Notes: generated by a model from the sequence alone, not told the origin. A stretch of 55,824 bases of DNA from an uncultured Oscillospiraceae bacterium (GCA_949297075.1 CASFRX010000038.1:1-55824); one strand, 5' to 3'. Counted from the stretch's first letter, positions 42,546 through 51,453 are shown. A program made the numbers and translations.

Positions 42546-42729
42546 TTAAATAATTACATCGTCGCCTTCGTCGCCGCTGAGCTTATCGAGGGATGAAATG
42601 TTGCCGGAATCTATTCCGTCAAAATCCACATCACCCATTTTGACGCTTGCGGCAGAGGAGAAAAAGCATGAGCCGACAACAACTGCGAGCACGAGCAATA
42701 TTGAAACGATGATTTTTCACATTTTTCAT
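42546..42729 (-). pseudogene. Small exported protein gene broken by a one-base frameshift
   Basis: On the minus strand a GAGGA site and ATG 42729 open MKNVK, then the frame must shift by one base within an A5 run to continue as IIVSILLVLAVVVGSCFFSS (signal/lipobox-like, GSC) and a short acidic mature part ending SLDKLSGDEGDDVII, stop at 42546-42548. Read straight, the first frame gives an implausible product. The span of 184 nt is 3x61+1, consistent with one inserted base in one of the two A runs. A promoter is present. This is a recent lesion, a phase-variable slip site or a sequencing error. The intact protein would be 60 residues of unknown function. Confidence 0.6.
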
Positions 42730-42781
42730 ATAATTCATTCCTCAAAAAGCAATCCAAGATTTATTCCTTTAGTTTAGAATC

Positions 42782-42810
42782 ATTATAGCATCGCCGTCAA
42801 ATATCTACAA
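42782..42810 (-). promoter_or_regulatory. Promoter of the frameshifted small exported gene
   Basis: Minus strand TTGTAG (42810-42805) and TATAAT (42787-42782), 17-bp spacer, with TGC before the -10 (extended). Confidence 0.6.
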
Positions 42811-42885
42811 GGGGCAAAATCAAATTATAGTTGAGATATACAATGTTAAAAATATATTAATATATTCATTTTAGAAATAAAATGC

Positions 42886-42914
42886 TTGACACGGAGTTCC
42901 AAAAGTTATAATAT
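42886..42914 (+). promoter_or_regulatory. Promoter of rny
   Basis: TTGACA 42886-42891 followed by TATAAT 42907-42912 (15-bp spacer) or TAATAT 42909-42914 (17-bp spacer). The leader to rny is about 150 nt. Confidence 0.65.
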
Positions 42915-42974
42915 ACAATATGTAGTGTATAAATGGGGCATTATTTGCTTCGATGCTCTTTTCGAATATACTGC

Positions 42975-43011
42975 TGCAGCGGAACACAAGCCGGTTTTCC
43001 ATTCCGCTGCA
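42975..43011 (+). promoter_or_regulatory. Strong hairpin in the rny leader
   Basis: TGCAGCGGAA (42975-42984) pairs with TTCCGCTGCA (43002-43011) in the 5' untranslated region of the RNase Y gene. There is no T tract, so it is not a terminator. It may stabilise the mRNA or serve in autoregulation. Confidence 0.5.
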
Positions 43012-43070
43012 TTTACGGTTTATTTAATTCATAACTTTTAATCAAAATTACCAAAGGAGGTGCCAAAGGT

Positions 43071-44624
43071 TTGAATTTAGGACTTGCAATCGCATTAATT
43101 GTTGCCGCTGCTGTAATATCGGGCGTTGTGTGCTTTATATTGGGCGGTTTACATAGGCGTAGGGTTGCCGAAGCAAAAATCGGTTCGGCTGACCAGGAAG
43201 CGGCCAGAATAGTCAACGAGGCGTTGGCTCAGGCTGAATCCAAAAAGAAAGAGGCAATTCTTGAAGCAAAAGACACAATTCACAAAGAGCGTACAGCGGC
43301 TGAAAACGAGCTGCGTGAAAGACGCTCTGAGGTTCAGAAGCAGGAACGCAGAAATCTTCAGCGAGAAGAGCTGTTGGATAAAAAAGCTGATAACCTCGAC
43401 AAAAAGGATGAAATCCTCAACAGCAAAATAAAATCTGCTGACGCAAAGCTGGAAGAAATCGAAGCTATAAAGCGCAGTCAGTTCGAAATGCTTGAGCGTA
43501 TTTCAAATTACACCAAGGAACAGGCACGGGAGTATCTTCTCAAATCACTTGAGGAAGAGCTCACAAGGGAGAAGGCTCATAAGGTTCTTGAATATGAGCA
43601 GAAGCTTCGTGACGAATCCGATACCATGGCGCGCGAAATTGTCGCAACGGCAATTCAGCGCTGTGCGGCTGAACAGGTTTCGGAAGCTACGGTTTCCGTT
43701 GTTGCCTTGCCTAACGACGAAATGAAGGGCAGAATTATCGGCCGTGAGGGTCGCAATATCCGTACCCTCGAGACAATTACCGGTGTTGACCTTATTATTG
43801 ACGATACACCCGAAGCCATTACCCTTTCAAGCTTTGACCCTGTCCGCCGAGAGGTGGCAAGGCTCACACTTGAAAAGCTTATTTCCGATGGCAGAATTCA
43901 TCCGGCACGCATTGAAGAAATGCACGAAAAAGCTCGCAAAGAGGTTGAACACACTATTAAGCAGGCCGGCGAAAGAGCTGTGCTTGATGCAGGCGTCAAC
44001 GGCGTGCATCCGGAGCTTGTTAAGATTCTCGGCCGCTTAAAGTACCGCACAAGCTACGGTCAGAATGTTCTCGACCACTCTCTTGAGGTTTCTTACCTTG
44101 CAGGTCTTATGGCTGCCGAAATCGGTGCAGATGTTAAGCTTGCCAAGCGTGCAGGCTTGCTCCACGATATCGGCAAGGCTCTCGATCACGAGCTTGACGG
44201 CTCTCATATTGAGCTTGGCGTTGAGTATGCCCGCAAATACAAGGAAAACGAAAAGGTTGTCCACGCTATCCACGCTCACCACGGCGATGTTGAAGCGAAG
44301 ACTATTGTTGCTTGCCTCGTTCAGGCAGCAGATGCTATTTCTGCCGCGCGCCCCGGTGCAAGACGCGAGAATGTTCAGAACTACATCAAGCGCCTTGAAA
44401 AGCTTGAGGAAATCTCCAACTCCTTTAACGGCGTTGAGCATTCCTTTGCAATTCAGGCAGGCCGTGAGGTTCGCATCATGGTTAAGCCCGAAATCATTTC
44501 CGATGACCAGATGGTTCTTCTTGCCCGTGATATTGTTACAAAAATTGAAGAAGAGCTTGAATATCCCGGTCAGATAAAGGTAAACCTTATTCGTGAAAAC
44601 CGAGCGACGGACTACGCAAAATAA
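43071..44624 (+). CDS. rny: Ribonuclease Y
   Basis: A membrane-bound endoribonuclease that starts mRNA decay in Firmicutes. Its 517 residues comprise an N-terminal membrane helix (residues 3-24), a long coiled coil (about 30-200, rich in Glu/Lys/Arg), a KH domain ([41 protein letters not shown]) and an HD domain. The HD signature [23 protein letters not shown] and the H-x-HHGDV motif are intact. The start is TTG at 43071 with AAAGGAGGTG 9-10 bases upstream; no in-frame ATG fits the conserved N-terminus. Confidence 0.96.
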   Translation: MNLGLAIALIVAAAVISGVVCFILGGLHRRRVAEAKIGSADQEAARIVNEALAQAESKKKEAILEAKDTIHKERTAAENELRERRSEVQKQERRNLQREELLDKKADNLDKKDEILNSKIKSADAKLEEIEAIKRSQFEMLERISNYTKEQAREYLLKSLEEELTREKAHKVLEYEQKLRDESDTMAREIVATAIQRCAAEQVSEATVSVVALPNDEMKGRIIGREGRNIRTLETITGVDLIIDDTPEAITLSSFDPVRREVARLTLEKLISDGRIHPARIEEMHEKARKEVEHTIKQAGERAVLDAGVNGVHPELVKILGRLKYRTSYGQNVLDHSLEVSYLAGLMAAEIGADVKLAKRAGLLHDIGKALDHELDGSHIELGVEYARKYKENEKVVHAIHAHHGDVEAKTIVACLVQAADAISAARPGARRENVQNYIKRLEKLEEISNSFNGVEHSFAIQAGREVRIMVKPEIISDDQMVLLARDIVTKIEEELEYPGQIKVNLIRENRATDYAK

Positions 44625-44636
44625 AACTGATGAATT

Positions 44637-44674
44637 TAAGCTTGAGGCAGGTTTTTGCTTCAAGCTTATTTTTT
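44637..44674 (+). terminator. Terminator of rny
   Basis: TAAGCTTGA (44637-44645) pairs with TCAAGCTTA (44660-44668), followed by six T. Confidence 0.85.
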
Positions 44675-44705
44675 CGCTGTGAACTTTTCTGTTACTTTGC
44701 TGTGC

Positions 44706-44734
44706 TTGATTTATTTTTTATCGCATGATATACT
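44706..44734 (+). promoter_or_regulatory. Promoter of the nucleotidyltransferase gene
   Basis: TTGATT 44706-44711 and TATACT 44729-44734, 17-bp spacer. Confidence 0.6.
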
Positions 44735-44772
44735 CTACGAGAAAGAATATTTATATATGAAAGGTTGATTTT

Positions 44773-45513
44773 TTGCAGGCAATTATTTTGGCGGCGGGCT
44801 TTGGCAAAAGGCTACGCCCTATGACGGATGAAAAACCTAAATCCCTTGTTGAAATAAACGGCAAGCCGCTTATTATCAATGCTCTTGATATTTTAGATGC
44901 CTGCGGCGTAGAACGCACGGTTATAGTTGTTGGCCATATGCGTGAAAAAATTATCGAGGCTGTTGGTTACAGGCACGGCAATATGAGCATCAGCTATGTT
45001 GAAAACACAATATACGAGAAAACAAACAATGTATATTCCTTTTACCTGACAAAGGATTATATCAATCAGGATACTTTGCTTTTGGAGTGCGATTTGTTTT
45101 ACCGTGAGGAGCTGATTCGTAAAATTGCCGCTTGCAGCGGTGAATGTGATATTATGGTAAGCCCTTACGATGCCGAAACAATGGATGGCACCGTTGTTTT
45201 TGCCGATAAAAACGATAAGGCCACAAGTCTTGTTGTCAAGCGTTTTCAGGGCGATGATTTTGATTACACAAATGCGCTTAAAACAGTTAATATCTACAAA
45301 TTTACAAAAGATTTTTTGGCTAACAAATTTTATCCTGCGGTGGAAACCTATATCAAAACTCAGGATTTGGATAATTACTATGAGTTTATTTTGGGCTCAT
45401 TGGTCTATTACGGCAACGATGTAAGAGTTTTGAGAGTCAGCCCCGATGAATGGGCGGAGGTGGACAGCCTTGCCGATCTTGAAGCGGCAGAGAAAAAATT
45501 TGCTGAGAATTGA
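44773..45513 (+). CDS. LicC-like sugar/phosphocholine nucleotidyltransferase
   Basis: A 246-residue cytoplasmic nucleotidyltransferase. The NTP-binding start is MQAIILAAGFGKRLRPMTDEKPKSLVEINGKPLI. Later it has ENTIYEKTNNVYSFYLTKDYI, LLLECDLFY (metal-binding Asp), NYYEFILGSLVYYG and the C-terminal DEWAEVDSLADLEAAEK. These are typical of CTP:phosphocholine (LicC) and 2-aminoethylphosphonate (PntC N-terminal) cytidylyltransferases rather than of dTDP-glucose enzymes. The start codon is TTG with AAAGG about 9 bases ahead. It is a single-gene unit between rny and the symporter; no choline kinase or phosphonate genes are near. Confidence 0.85.
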   Translation: MQAIILAAGFGKRLRPMTDEKPKSLVEINGKPLIINALDILDACGVERTVIVVGHMREKIIEAVGYRHGNMSISYVENTIYEKTNNVYSFYLTKDYINQDTLLLECDLFYREELIRKIAACSGECDIMVSPYDAETMDGTVVFADKNDKATSLVVKRFQGDDFDYTNALKTVNIYKFTKDFLANKFYPAVETYIKTQDLDNYYEFILGSLVYYGNDVRVLRVSPDEWAEVDSLADLEAAEKKFAEN

Positions 45514-45543
45514 ACATTAATAATTATAGTAATTAATATAAGG

Positions 45544-45573
45544 GGCAGAAAGGTGAAAGCTTTTCTGCCTTAT
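45544..45573 (+). terminator. Probable terminator of the nucleotidyltransferase gene
   Basis: GGCAGAAA (45544-45551) pairs with TTTCTGCC (45562-45569); only a short T stretch follows. Confidence 0.5.
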
Positions 45574-45624
45574 CGCTTTTCGCTTTTAAAGCCACTTTAT
45601 ATTTGTAAAAATTCTATGTATATC

Positions 45625-45653
45625 TTTACTAAAAATTATATTTATGTTATTAT
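45625..45653 (+). promoter_or_regulatory. Possible promoter of the GPH symporter gene
   Basis: TTTACT 45625-45630 and TATTAT 45648-45653, 17-bp spacer, in a very AT-rich stretch, so chance matches are likely. Confidence 0.35.
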
Positions 45654-45699
45654 TTTTTAGTAGTAATACAAAAAATGCTTTTTTGAAAGGATGTATGTA

Positions 45700-47202
45700 A
45701 TGGCTAAAAAAGAGGGATATGTAGTCCCTAAAAAAGAACTTAATATGTTCGCAATGGGCGCAATGGGTCAGGGCATGATTTATGCCATGATGTCAAGCTA
45801 TATAAGCGACTATTATGTAAATGTTTTGCAGCTGCCCCTTGCATTTGTTTTGATTTTGATGCTGGGCGCCAGAATCTGGGATGCGATTAACGACCCGCTT
45901 ATGGGCATGATTGCCGACCGCAGAGAGCCTACCAAGCGAGGCAAAATGAAGAAGTATATTGTTTATGCTTCTCCTGTTATTGCGATTATGACTCTGCTCA
46001 TATATTACGCACCCAACGCAAGCAAAACTACCCTTATGATTTATGCTGCCGTCACATATATTGTGTGGGGTATGTCGTATACAATGGCCGATGTTCCTTT
46101 CTGGTGTCTGCCTAACCTTATGACTCACCGTGCAGACGAAAGAGGCTATGTAATTTCATACACGAAGAATCTGAACGGTATCGGTTCCGCTTTGCCGGAG
46201 GTTCTTTTCCTCGTGGCAGGCTTTACTTTACCTGCGCTTCTCGGCACAACAGGTATTGAATACGAGAAGCAGAGATATTTTATAATTGCGGCTGTTACGG
46301 TTGCAATAGGCATAGTAATGTATCTGAACTCCTACCGTTACATCAACGAGCGTGTTATTCCTCCTGTTAAAAAGCGTCAGCCCGGAGAGCCTTCTCAGCT
46401 CAAGCGCATATTCACCTGCAAGCCCCTCATGCTTGTTGTTGCAATGGGCGTTCTTTCAAGCGGAAGATATATGATTCAGGCGGCGGCGATTCATGTTGCC
46501 CGTTATGCCTTCTATATCGGCCCCACTCTTACTCCCGATATGACTTTGGAGGAGAGAACAAAATATATTTCCGAAAGCGTTTCTTCCGTTAAAACAATAT
46601 TCCAGGTATGTGCAATAGTCGGAATGTTCGGCGCAATGCTGCTCATGCCTAAGCTCATGAGCAAATTCGATTACAAGAAGATTGTTATTACAACCTGCCT
46701 TGCAGGCTTTGTTTCAAGCATCTTCACTACAATTATCGGCTGGTTTACGGCAAACCTCTATATCTGTATTCCCTTTATTCTCGTTTCCTGTATTCCTCTC
46801 GGCGTTCTGAATGTAGTTTCCAACGCCATGATTGGCGACTGTTTGGATTATCTTGAGCTTAAAACAGGATACCGTGATAACGGCTTGGGCTCGGCATGCC
46901 AGGGCTTTGTAAATAAGCTTGGCAATGCCCTTGCAACAAGCGGTATTATATTAATGTATATGTTTATTGATATCGACCCCTCTATGATGCTCAGCAACGA
47001 GGTTGTTGTTGCGGCGACAGAGCTTACGAGAATACAGAATTTCGGTATGTTCTCCCTTGTTTCCGTTGTTCCCGGCGTGAGCCTGCTGCTCTGCTCAATT
47101 CCCATGTTTTTCTATAAGATTTCCGGCAAGGAAAAGCAGAAAATCGTGGAGGAGCTTGCCGCAAAAAGAGAAAAGCAGGCAAAAGAAAAAATCGAGGCTT
47201 AA
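45700..47202 (+). CDS. Glycoside-pentoside-hexuronide (GPH) cation symporter
   Basis: A 12-helix MFS transporter of 500 residues in the inner membrane that couples sugar or glycoside uptake to H+ or Na+. The GPH marks are ARIWDAINDPLMGMIADR (after helix 2) and the ADVPFWCLPNLMT segment, and the C-terminal half has GDCLDYLELKTGYRDNGLGSACQGFVNKLGNA. ATG 45700 is 9 bases after GAAAGG; ATG 45691 is too close. The PHP-domain gene starts 3 bp after its stop, so the two are co-expressed. The substrate may be an aryl- or uronide glycoside. Confidence 0.9.
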   Translation: MAKKEGYVVPKKELNMFAMGAMGQGMIYAMMSSYISDYYVNVLQLPLAFVLILMLGARIWDAINDPLMGMIADRREPTKRGKMKKYIVYASPVIAIMTLLIYYAPNASKTTLMIYAAVTYIVWGMSYTMADVPFWCLPNLMTHRADERGYVISYTKNLNGIGSALPEVLFLVAGFTLPALLGTTGIEYEKQRYFIIAAVTVAIGIVMYLNSYRYINERVIPPVKKRQPGEPSQLKRIFTCKPLMLVVAMGVLSSGRYMIQAAAIHVARYAFYIGPTLTPDMTLEERTKYISESVSSVKTIFQVCAIVGMFGAMLLMPKLMSKFDYKKIVITTCLAGFVSSIFTTIIGWFTANLYICIPFILVSCIPLGVLNVVSNAMIGDCLDYLELKTGYRDNGLGSACQGFVNKLGNALATSGIILMYMFIDIDPSMMLSNEVVVAATELTRIQNFGMFSLVSVVPGVSLLLCSIPMFFYKISGKEKQKIVEELAAKREKQAKEKIEA

Positions 47203-47205
47203 AAT

Positions 47206-48471
47206 ATGGCTAAATACAAAATTTCCAATCCCTACGAAAGCGTGAGCGAGCTTTTGGGTCAGGCGGAGAATCACTATAAAACCAATCTGCACACTCATTC
47301 CACTTATAGCGATGCCAATAATACCATGACCGAAATGGTAGAGGGCTTTTACGATAGGGACTTTGATATCCTTGCCTTTGCCGAACACGGAATATGGGGC
47401 AAGGAATGGGATAAAGAACCGACTATAATCCCCCTTTATCTGTTCCAAAATCTTTGGCACGGCAAGCGCAAGCATCCGTCTACCGAGCAGTTTAAGGCGA
47501 TACAAAAGGGAACTTACAAAACCGGGAACAACGCCCGCACAAAAAGCAGAGGCATGATGTGCGTGCCCGGCGCAATAGAAGCAAATATGCTGACCTTAGT
47601 TAAAAACCATGTCAACGGGTATTTTACTGATGATGCCTGCGAGGGTATTTGCGGCAAGGAAAACGATTACGAAATTCCCATAAGAAAAATCGAAAACAGC
47701 GGCGGAGTTTCCCATATTAATCACCCGACGGATTGGCTGCAGGGCTATAAAAACCCGGAAAATGCAAGAAAACCCGAAAATGTGGAATTTTTTGCGGATT
47801 TGCTCCGCCGCTATCCCTCCTGCCTTGGCATCGAGGTGCTGAATATGGTAGATGGGCCTAACCGCTGCGACCGCATACTTTGGGATGAGCTTTTAAAGGT
47901 TTTGCTGCCCTACGGCGAGCGAAATGTATGGGGTTTCGGCAACAGCGATGCCCACAGAGTGCGTGAAATTGATACCGCCTTCATGGATTTTATTCTGCCG
48001 GAATATTCGCTTGAGAATTTGCGCTCCGCAATGGAAAAGGGAACATTTTTCCCACAGGCAAGATACGCCAAAAATGAGCTCGGCGAAGACTTTGTCGGCG
48101 AAGGCCCTATACCATGTGTTAAAGGGCTTTCCGTTGATAATGAAAATGATGTTATCAGCGTTTTAGGCGAAAGCTGCACGGCGGTTGATTGGATTGCCGA
48201 CGGCGAGGTTATTAAAACCGATGAGGGTGCAAAATCCTCAATCAACCTTGTGGATTATGCGGATAGAATCGGTTGCTATGTGCGCTTTCAGCTCAGGGGC
48301 AAGGGCGGAATCTGTATGTCTCAGCCCTTTTTGTGCGATGACGGAGATATGGCTCGGTTGAGGAAGCCGATACCCGTAAAGCCCGTGCTGACAAAGGCTC
48401 AGCAGCGAAAAAAAGATTTTTTCAATACACGCCCCGGTGTTGTAATAGACAGATTGTTTTTAAAAAAATAA
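47206..48471 (+). CDS. PHP-domain metal-dependent hydrolase
   Basis: A 421-residue cytoplasmic protein with the PHP motif NLHTHSTYSDANNTMTEMVEGFYDRDFDILAFAEHG (HxH and His-containing metal ligands). A second part carries GGVSHINHPTDW and WGFGNSDAHRVREID. PHP enzymes hydrolyse phosphate esters of sugars, nucleotides or histidinol phosphate. This one is longer than the core domain and has a C-terminal beta-rich extension (VKGLSVDNENDVISVLGESC). It is coupled to the GPH symporter, so it may process the imported compound; that link is inference from position only. Confidence 0.8.
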   Translation: MAKYKISNPYESVSELLGQAENHYKTNLHTHSTYSDANNTMTEMVEGFYDRDFDILAFAEHGIWGKEWDKEPTIIPLYLFQNLWHGKRKHPSTEQFKAIQKGTYKTGNNARTKSRGMMCVPGAIEANMLTLVKNHVNGYFTDDACEGICGKENDYEIPIRKIENSGGVSHINHPTDWLQGYKNPENARKPENVEFFADLLRRYPSCLGIEVLNMVDGPNRCDRILWDELLKVLLPYGERNVWGFGNSDAHRVREIDTAFMDFILPEYSLENLRSAMEKGTFFPQARYAKNELGEDFVGEGPIPCVKGLSVDNENDVISVLGESCTAVDWIADGEVIKTDEGAKSSINLVDYADRIGCYVRFQLRGKGGICMSQPFLCDDGDMARLRKPIPVKPVLTKAQQRKKDFFNTRPGVVIDRLFLKK

Positions 48472-48480
48472 AAATGTGAT

Positions 48481-48517
48481 TTTAGTTCAACCTCTGCAAG
48501 TCGGCGGTTGAACTAAA
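48481..48517 (+). terminator. Hairpin after the PHP gene, probable terminator
   Basis: TTTAGTTCAACC (48481-48492) pairs perfectly with GGTTGAACTAAA (48506-48517). The following T tract is weak (TTATTACATTT). Confidence 0.6.
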
Positions 48518-48551
48518 TTATTACATTTAGTAACAAAAATGGAAATATGGC

Positions 48552-48579
48552 TTGACATATTTTAAAAATGTGTTAAAAT
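48552..48579 (+). promoter_or_regulatory. Promoter of the acyl-CoA synthetase gene
   Basis: TTGACA 48552-48557 and TAAAAT 48574-48579 with a 16-bp spacer, giving a leader of roughly 118 nt. Confidence 0.65.
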
Positions 48580-48702
48580 TTTATTCATATTTTAGAAGCA
48601 TAATTGTCTTTTATGATTTCTTGAAATGTATGAGGGCTTAATTTCAGTTAAAGAAACAGAAAGGCAATGGCACTATTTTTTGTGCAAAATAAGGAGAAAT
48701 AG

Positions 48703-50460
48703 ATGGGCAAGGCAAGAAAAAGCGAGGTTTATGCACCTCCGACCAAAACTTTCTATAAGGTTAGAGAGTTTAACGATTTAAAAGAGCTAATGCGCCAGAC
48801 AAAGGAGCTGTACGGCGAACGCAACGCCTTTGAAATTAAAAAGCGCGGTAAAAGCGGAATGCAGTATATCACCTATAACGAGTATTGCGATGAAATTGAT
48901 GCGCTCGGTACGGCGCTTATCAGTATGGGCTACAAGGGCAAGCACCTTGCAGTCTGCGCAAATAACTGTTACGAGTGGTGTCTTTCATATATGGCAATCG
49001 TCAACGGCGTAGGCGTTGTCGTTCCCATAGATAAAGAGCTTCTTTTCCCCGATTTAAACGGTATATTCGAAAAGAGCGAAACTAAGCTCCTTTTCTGCGA
49101 TGAAAATTTGCTCAAAATTCTTGAGCGAGATAAAATGGATCCCGAAATTCAGATCGTCTGTTTTGATTACGATAAAGATCAGGATGGCATTTTGGCGTTC
49201 AGAGGCCTTGTAGAAAAGGGCAAAGAGCTTCTTCGTAAGGGGAATAAGAGCTTTTTAGAGGCTGAAATCGACCCTGATAAGATGTGCTCTCTTCTCTTCA
49301 CTTCGGGCACTACGGGTGCGGCAAAGGGCGTTATGCTTTGCCACCGAAACTTCTGCTTCGAGGTTAAATCCGCAATGGGCGTTCTGAAAATTAAGCCTGA
49401 AGATTGCGGTATTTCAATGCTGCCCCTGCACCATACTTACGAGAGCACAATTATTTTGTTTTTTGCCCCTTATTGCGGCGCAAAGGTTACTTTCTGCGAT
49501 GGCTTTAAATATGTTTTAAAGAATATGAAGGAGTTTACTCCCTCTGTTTTTGTTGCCGTTCCCCTGATTCTTGAAACTGTTCACCGCCGCCTTATGCAGC
49601 AGATTAAAGCTAAGCCCCACGGTGAATTTCTGTTCAAATTCGGCTCTAAAATTTGCAAAATTGCAGGTAAATTCGGCGTTGATCTGCGCAGTGTTTTCTT
49701 CAAAGAAATTCAGGAAGCTTTCGGCGGCAAAATGCGCCTTATTATCTGCGGAGCCGCTCCCATTCGTCCCGAAATTTTGCGTGATTTTGATGCTTTCGGA
49801 ATCCAGATTCTCTTCGGCTACGGCTTAACTGAGTGCGCTCCCCTCGCCGCAATGAATAACGATAAGCTTCACCTTGCCGAATCCGTTGGTCTTGCTCTCC
49901 CCGGTACACAGGCGAAGATAATAGACCCTGACCCGCAGACCCATTCCGGCGAGCTGTGCGTCAAGGGCGATATGGTTATGCTCGGCTATTATAATAACCC
50001 CGAAGAAACCGCAAAGGCCATTGATGAGGCCGGCTTCCTGCATACGGGAGACCTTGCAAAAATCGACGAAAAGGGCAGGATATATATCAGCGGCCGCATT
50101 AAAAATGTTATCGTCACCGATAACGGCAAGAATATCTACCCTGAGGAGCTTGAATATCATCTGAGCCTTAATCCTCTTGTCAATGAGGTTATGGTCTATG
50201 CAGATACCAATACAAAAGGCGAAACCTTTGTTAAATGCTCCATTTTCCCCGATACCGAAGCTCTCGGAGAAATAGGCAAGGCAGATTGCTCGGAAGATGA
50301 GCTGCGTGAGGTTTTCTCCGCTGTTATCAAAGAGGTTAATCAGAAATTGCCGCACTATAAGCATATTCGCGGCTTCCAGCTGCGCAAAACGGAGTTCCTT
50401 AAGAGCGCGTCCAAGAAGATTCTTCGTTTTAAGGAAGAAAACTTCACATCAGGCGAATAA
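48703..50460 (+). CDS. AMP-dependent long-chain acyl-CoA synthetase-like protein
   Basis: An ANL-superfamily enzyme of 585 residues that activates a carboxylic acid as acyl-AMP and usually transfers it to CoA. Motifs seen: the P-loop-like LLFTSGTTGAAKGVMLCHRNF (near 201-221), the A5 motif GYGLTECAPLAAMN, the adenylation motif HTGDLAKIDEKGRIYISGRIKNVIVTDNGKNIYPEELE, and the C-terminal catalytic Lys in LKSASKKILRF. The best match in form is fatty-acyl-CoA ligase (FadD/FACL). AAGGAG is 6 bases before ATG 48703. It stands alone between its own promoter and terminator. Confidence 0.9.
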   Translation: MGKARKSEVYAPPTKTFYKVREFNDLKELMRQTKELYGERNAFEIKKRGKSGMQYITYNEYCDEIDALGTALISMGYKGKHLAVCANNCYEWCLSYMAIVNGVGVVVPIDKELLFPDLNGIFEKSETKLLFCDENLLKILERDKMDPEIQIVCFDYDKDQDGILAFRGLVEKGKELLRKGNKSFLEAEIDPDKMCSLLFTSGTTGAAKGVMLCHRNFCFEVKSAMGVLKIKPEDCGISMLPLHHTYESTIILFFAPYCGAKVTFCDGFKYVLKNMKEFTPSVFVAVPLILETVHRRLMQQIKAKPHGEFLFKFGSKICKIAGKFGVDLRSVFFKEIQEAFGGKMRLIICGAAPIRPEILRDFDAFGIQILFGYGLTECAPLAAMNNDKLHLAESVGLALPGTQAKIIDPDPQTHSGELCVKGDMVMLGYYNNPEETAKAIDEAGFLHTGDLAKIDEKGRIYISGRIKNVIVTDNGKNIYPEELEYHLSLNPLVNEVMVYADTNTKGETFVKCSIFPDTEALGEIGKADCSEDELREVFSAVIKEVNQKLPHYKHIRGFQLRKTEFLKSASKKILRFKEENFTSGE

Positions 50461-50479
50461 GTTAATATGTTCCTCTCAG

Positions 50480-50504
50480 GGGCTGTCGCAGAGACAGCCC
50501 TTTT
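50480..50504 (+). terminator. Terminator of the acyl-CoA synthetase gene
   Basis: GGGCTGTC (50480-50487) pairs with GACAGCCC (50493-50500), followed by TTTT. Confidence 0.8.
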
Positions 50505-50506
50505 AA

Positions 50507-50764
50507 ATGCCTCAACGGCAAAGTGCCGTTCCAAATGCCTCAATACAGTTGATTTGTTCAAGAAAGCATAATCTGCGGATATCTCAACAGCTTTCCAATA
50601 TACGGTCGCAAGGCGACACCAACTACCTCAATACAATAGATTTATTCAAGAAAGTGTAATCTGCGGATATCTCAACATATTTCCAATTTAAGGTCGCAAG
50701 GCGACACCAACTACCTCAATACAATAGATTTGTGCAGGGGAGTGTAAACTGCTTCAATAGATAT
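50507..50764. repeat. 88-bp tandem repeat with internal hairpins
   Basis: Two nearly identical 88-bp units start at 50539 and 50627, and a third, decaying one starts at 50715. An older, partial unit precedes them at 50510-50538. Each full unit contains CTCAATACA, TCTGCGGATATCTCAAC and a hairpin GTCGC-AAG-GCGAC (first copy 50605-50617). In the leading partial unit the hairpin is AACGGCA-AAG-TGCCGTT, different in sequence but equal in shape. The region carries no credible open frame. The rest of the gap to maf (50765-50860) shows only the maf ribosome binding area. Confidence 0.85.
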
Positions 50765-50873
50765 CATTTATATTTATTCTCCGGTTGCTTCATATTCTGC
50801 AAAGTAAAAACCAACTAATAATTACAGCGTACCTTCAAAGGAGGTAGCTGTAAGATTTTTCAGGTGATTAATA

Positions 50874-51437
50874 ATGAATGAAAAAATAATTCTGGCTTCT
50901 GCCTCACCTCGCAGGCGTGAGTTGCTCAGCTTGGCAGGCTTTGATTTTGATGTAGTAACTGCTCATGTCAATGAGGTGTTGGACCCTGAGCTTGAGCCGC
51001 AGGCGCTTGTTATGAGCCTTGCAGAGCAAAAGGCGAGAGCTGTGGCAAAAAAGCACAAAGAGCAGATTGTCATAGGCGCAGATACGGTGGTTGTGCTGGA
51101 GGGCAAGGTCTTGGGCAAACCGAAGGACGAGGCTGATGCGGCTAAAATGCTTAAATCCCTTTCCGGCAAGGCGCATGAAGTTTTTACAGGGGTCAGCATA
51201 ATAAAAAACGAAAAATCACATTGCTTTTTTGAACGGACAAAGGTGAAGTTTTGCGAGCTTGATGATGAGCAAATCAGAACCTATGTGGCAAGCGGCGAGC
51301 CAATGGATAAGGCGGGAGCCTACGGAATACAGGGTAAGGGCTGCGTGCTTGTAGAGGGAATAGAGGGCGATTATTTCAATGTGGTTGGTTTCCCTGTTTC
51401 ACGGTTCTGCCGAGAAATGAAAAAGTTGACAAAATAA
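50874..51437 (+). CDS. maf: Maf-family nucleotide pyrophosphatase
   Basis: A 187-residue house-cleaning enzyme that hydrolyses non-canonical or modified NTPs (dTTP/UTP type in the YhdE subgroup). The pattern is complete: ILASASPRRRELLSLAGFDFDVV, VMSLAEQKARAVA, IGADTVVVLEGKVLGKPKDEADAAKML, FTGVSII and YVASGEPMDKAGAYGIQGKGCVLVEGIEGDYFNVVGFPV. ATG 50874 has AGGTGA about 8 bases upstream; a stronger GGAGG at 50840-50844 is too far away to serve this start. It is followed by the Fur-family gene, whose promoter overlaps its last codons. Confidence 0.93.
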   Translation: MNEKIILASASPRRRELLSLAGFDFDVVTAHVNEVLDPELEPQALVMSLAEQKARAVAKKHKEQIVIGADTVVVLEGKVLGKPKDEADAAKMLKSLSGKAHEVFTGVSIIKNEKSHCFFERTKVKFCELDDEQIRTYVASGEPMDKAGAYGIQGKGCVLVEGIEGDYFNVVGFPVSRFCREMKKLTK

Positions 51438-51453
51438 ATATATGTGATATAAT
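51426..51453 (+). promoter_or_regulatory. Promoter of the fur-like/zinc uptake operon
   Basis: TTGACA 51426-51431 and TATAAT 51448-51453 with a 16-bp spacer, overlapping the end of maf. Confidence 0.7.

Noticed and set aside
41742..42596. A long open frame on the plus strand opposite secE and rpmG.
   Set aside because: It is the mirror of the Ala/Thr/Ser-rich secE tail and of rpmG; both minus-strand genes have family matches and ribosome binding sites.
42546..42729. Programmed ribosomal frameshifting in the small exported gene.
   Set aside because: No slippery heptamer with a downstream pseudoknot was seen; a simple homopolymer indel explains it better.
48667..48702. An 11-codon frame (MALFFVQNKEK) whose TAG stop directly precedes, in frame, the acyl-CoA synthetase ATG.
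   Set aside because: Its own ribosome binding site is only 2 bases away and weak, and the clear AAGGAG serves the main ATG. Probably chance.
50507..50764. Possible CRISPR array.
   Set aside because: Units are 88 bp and contiguous, with no unique spacers and no cas genes in the window.
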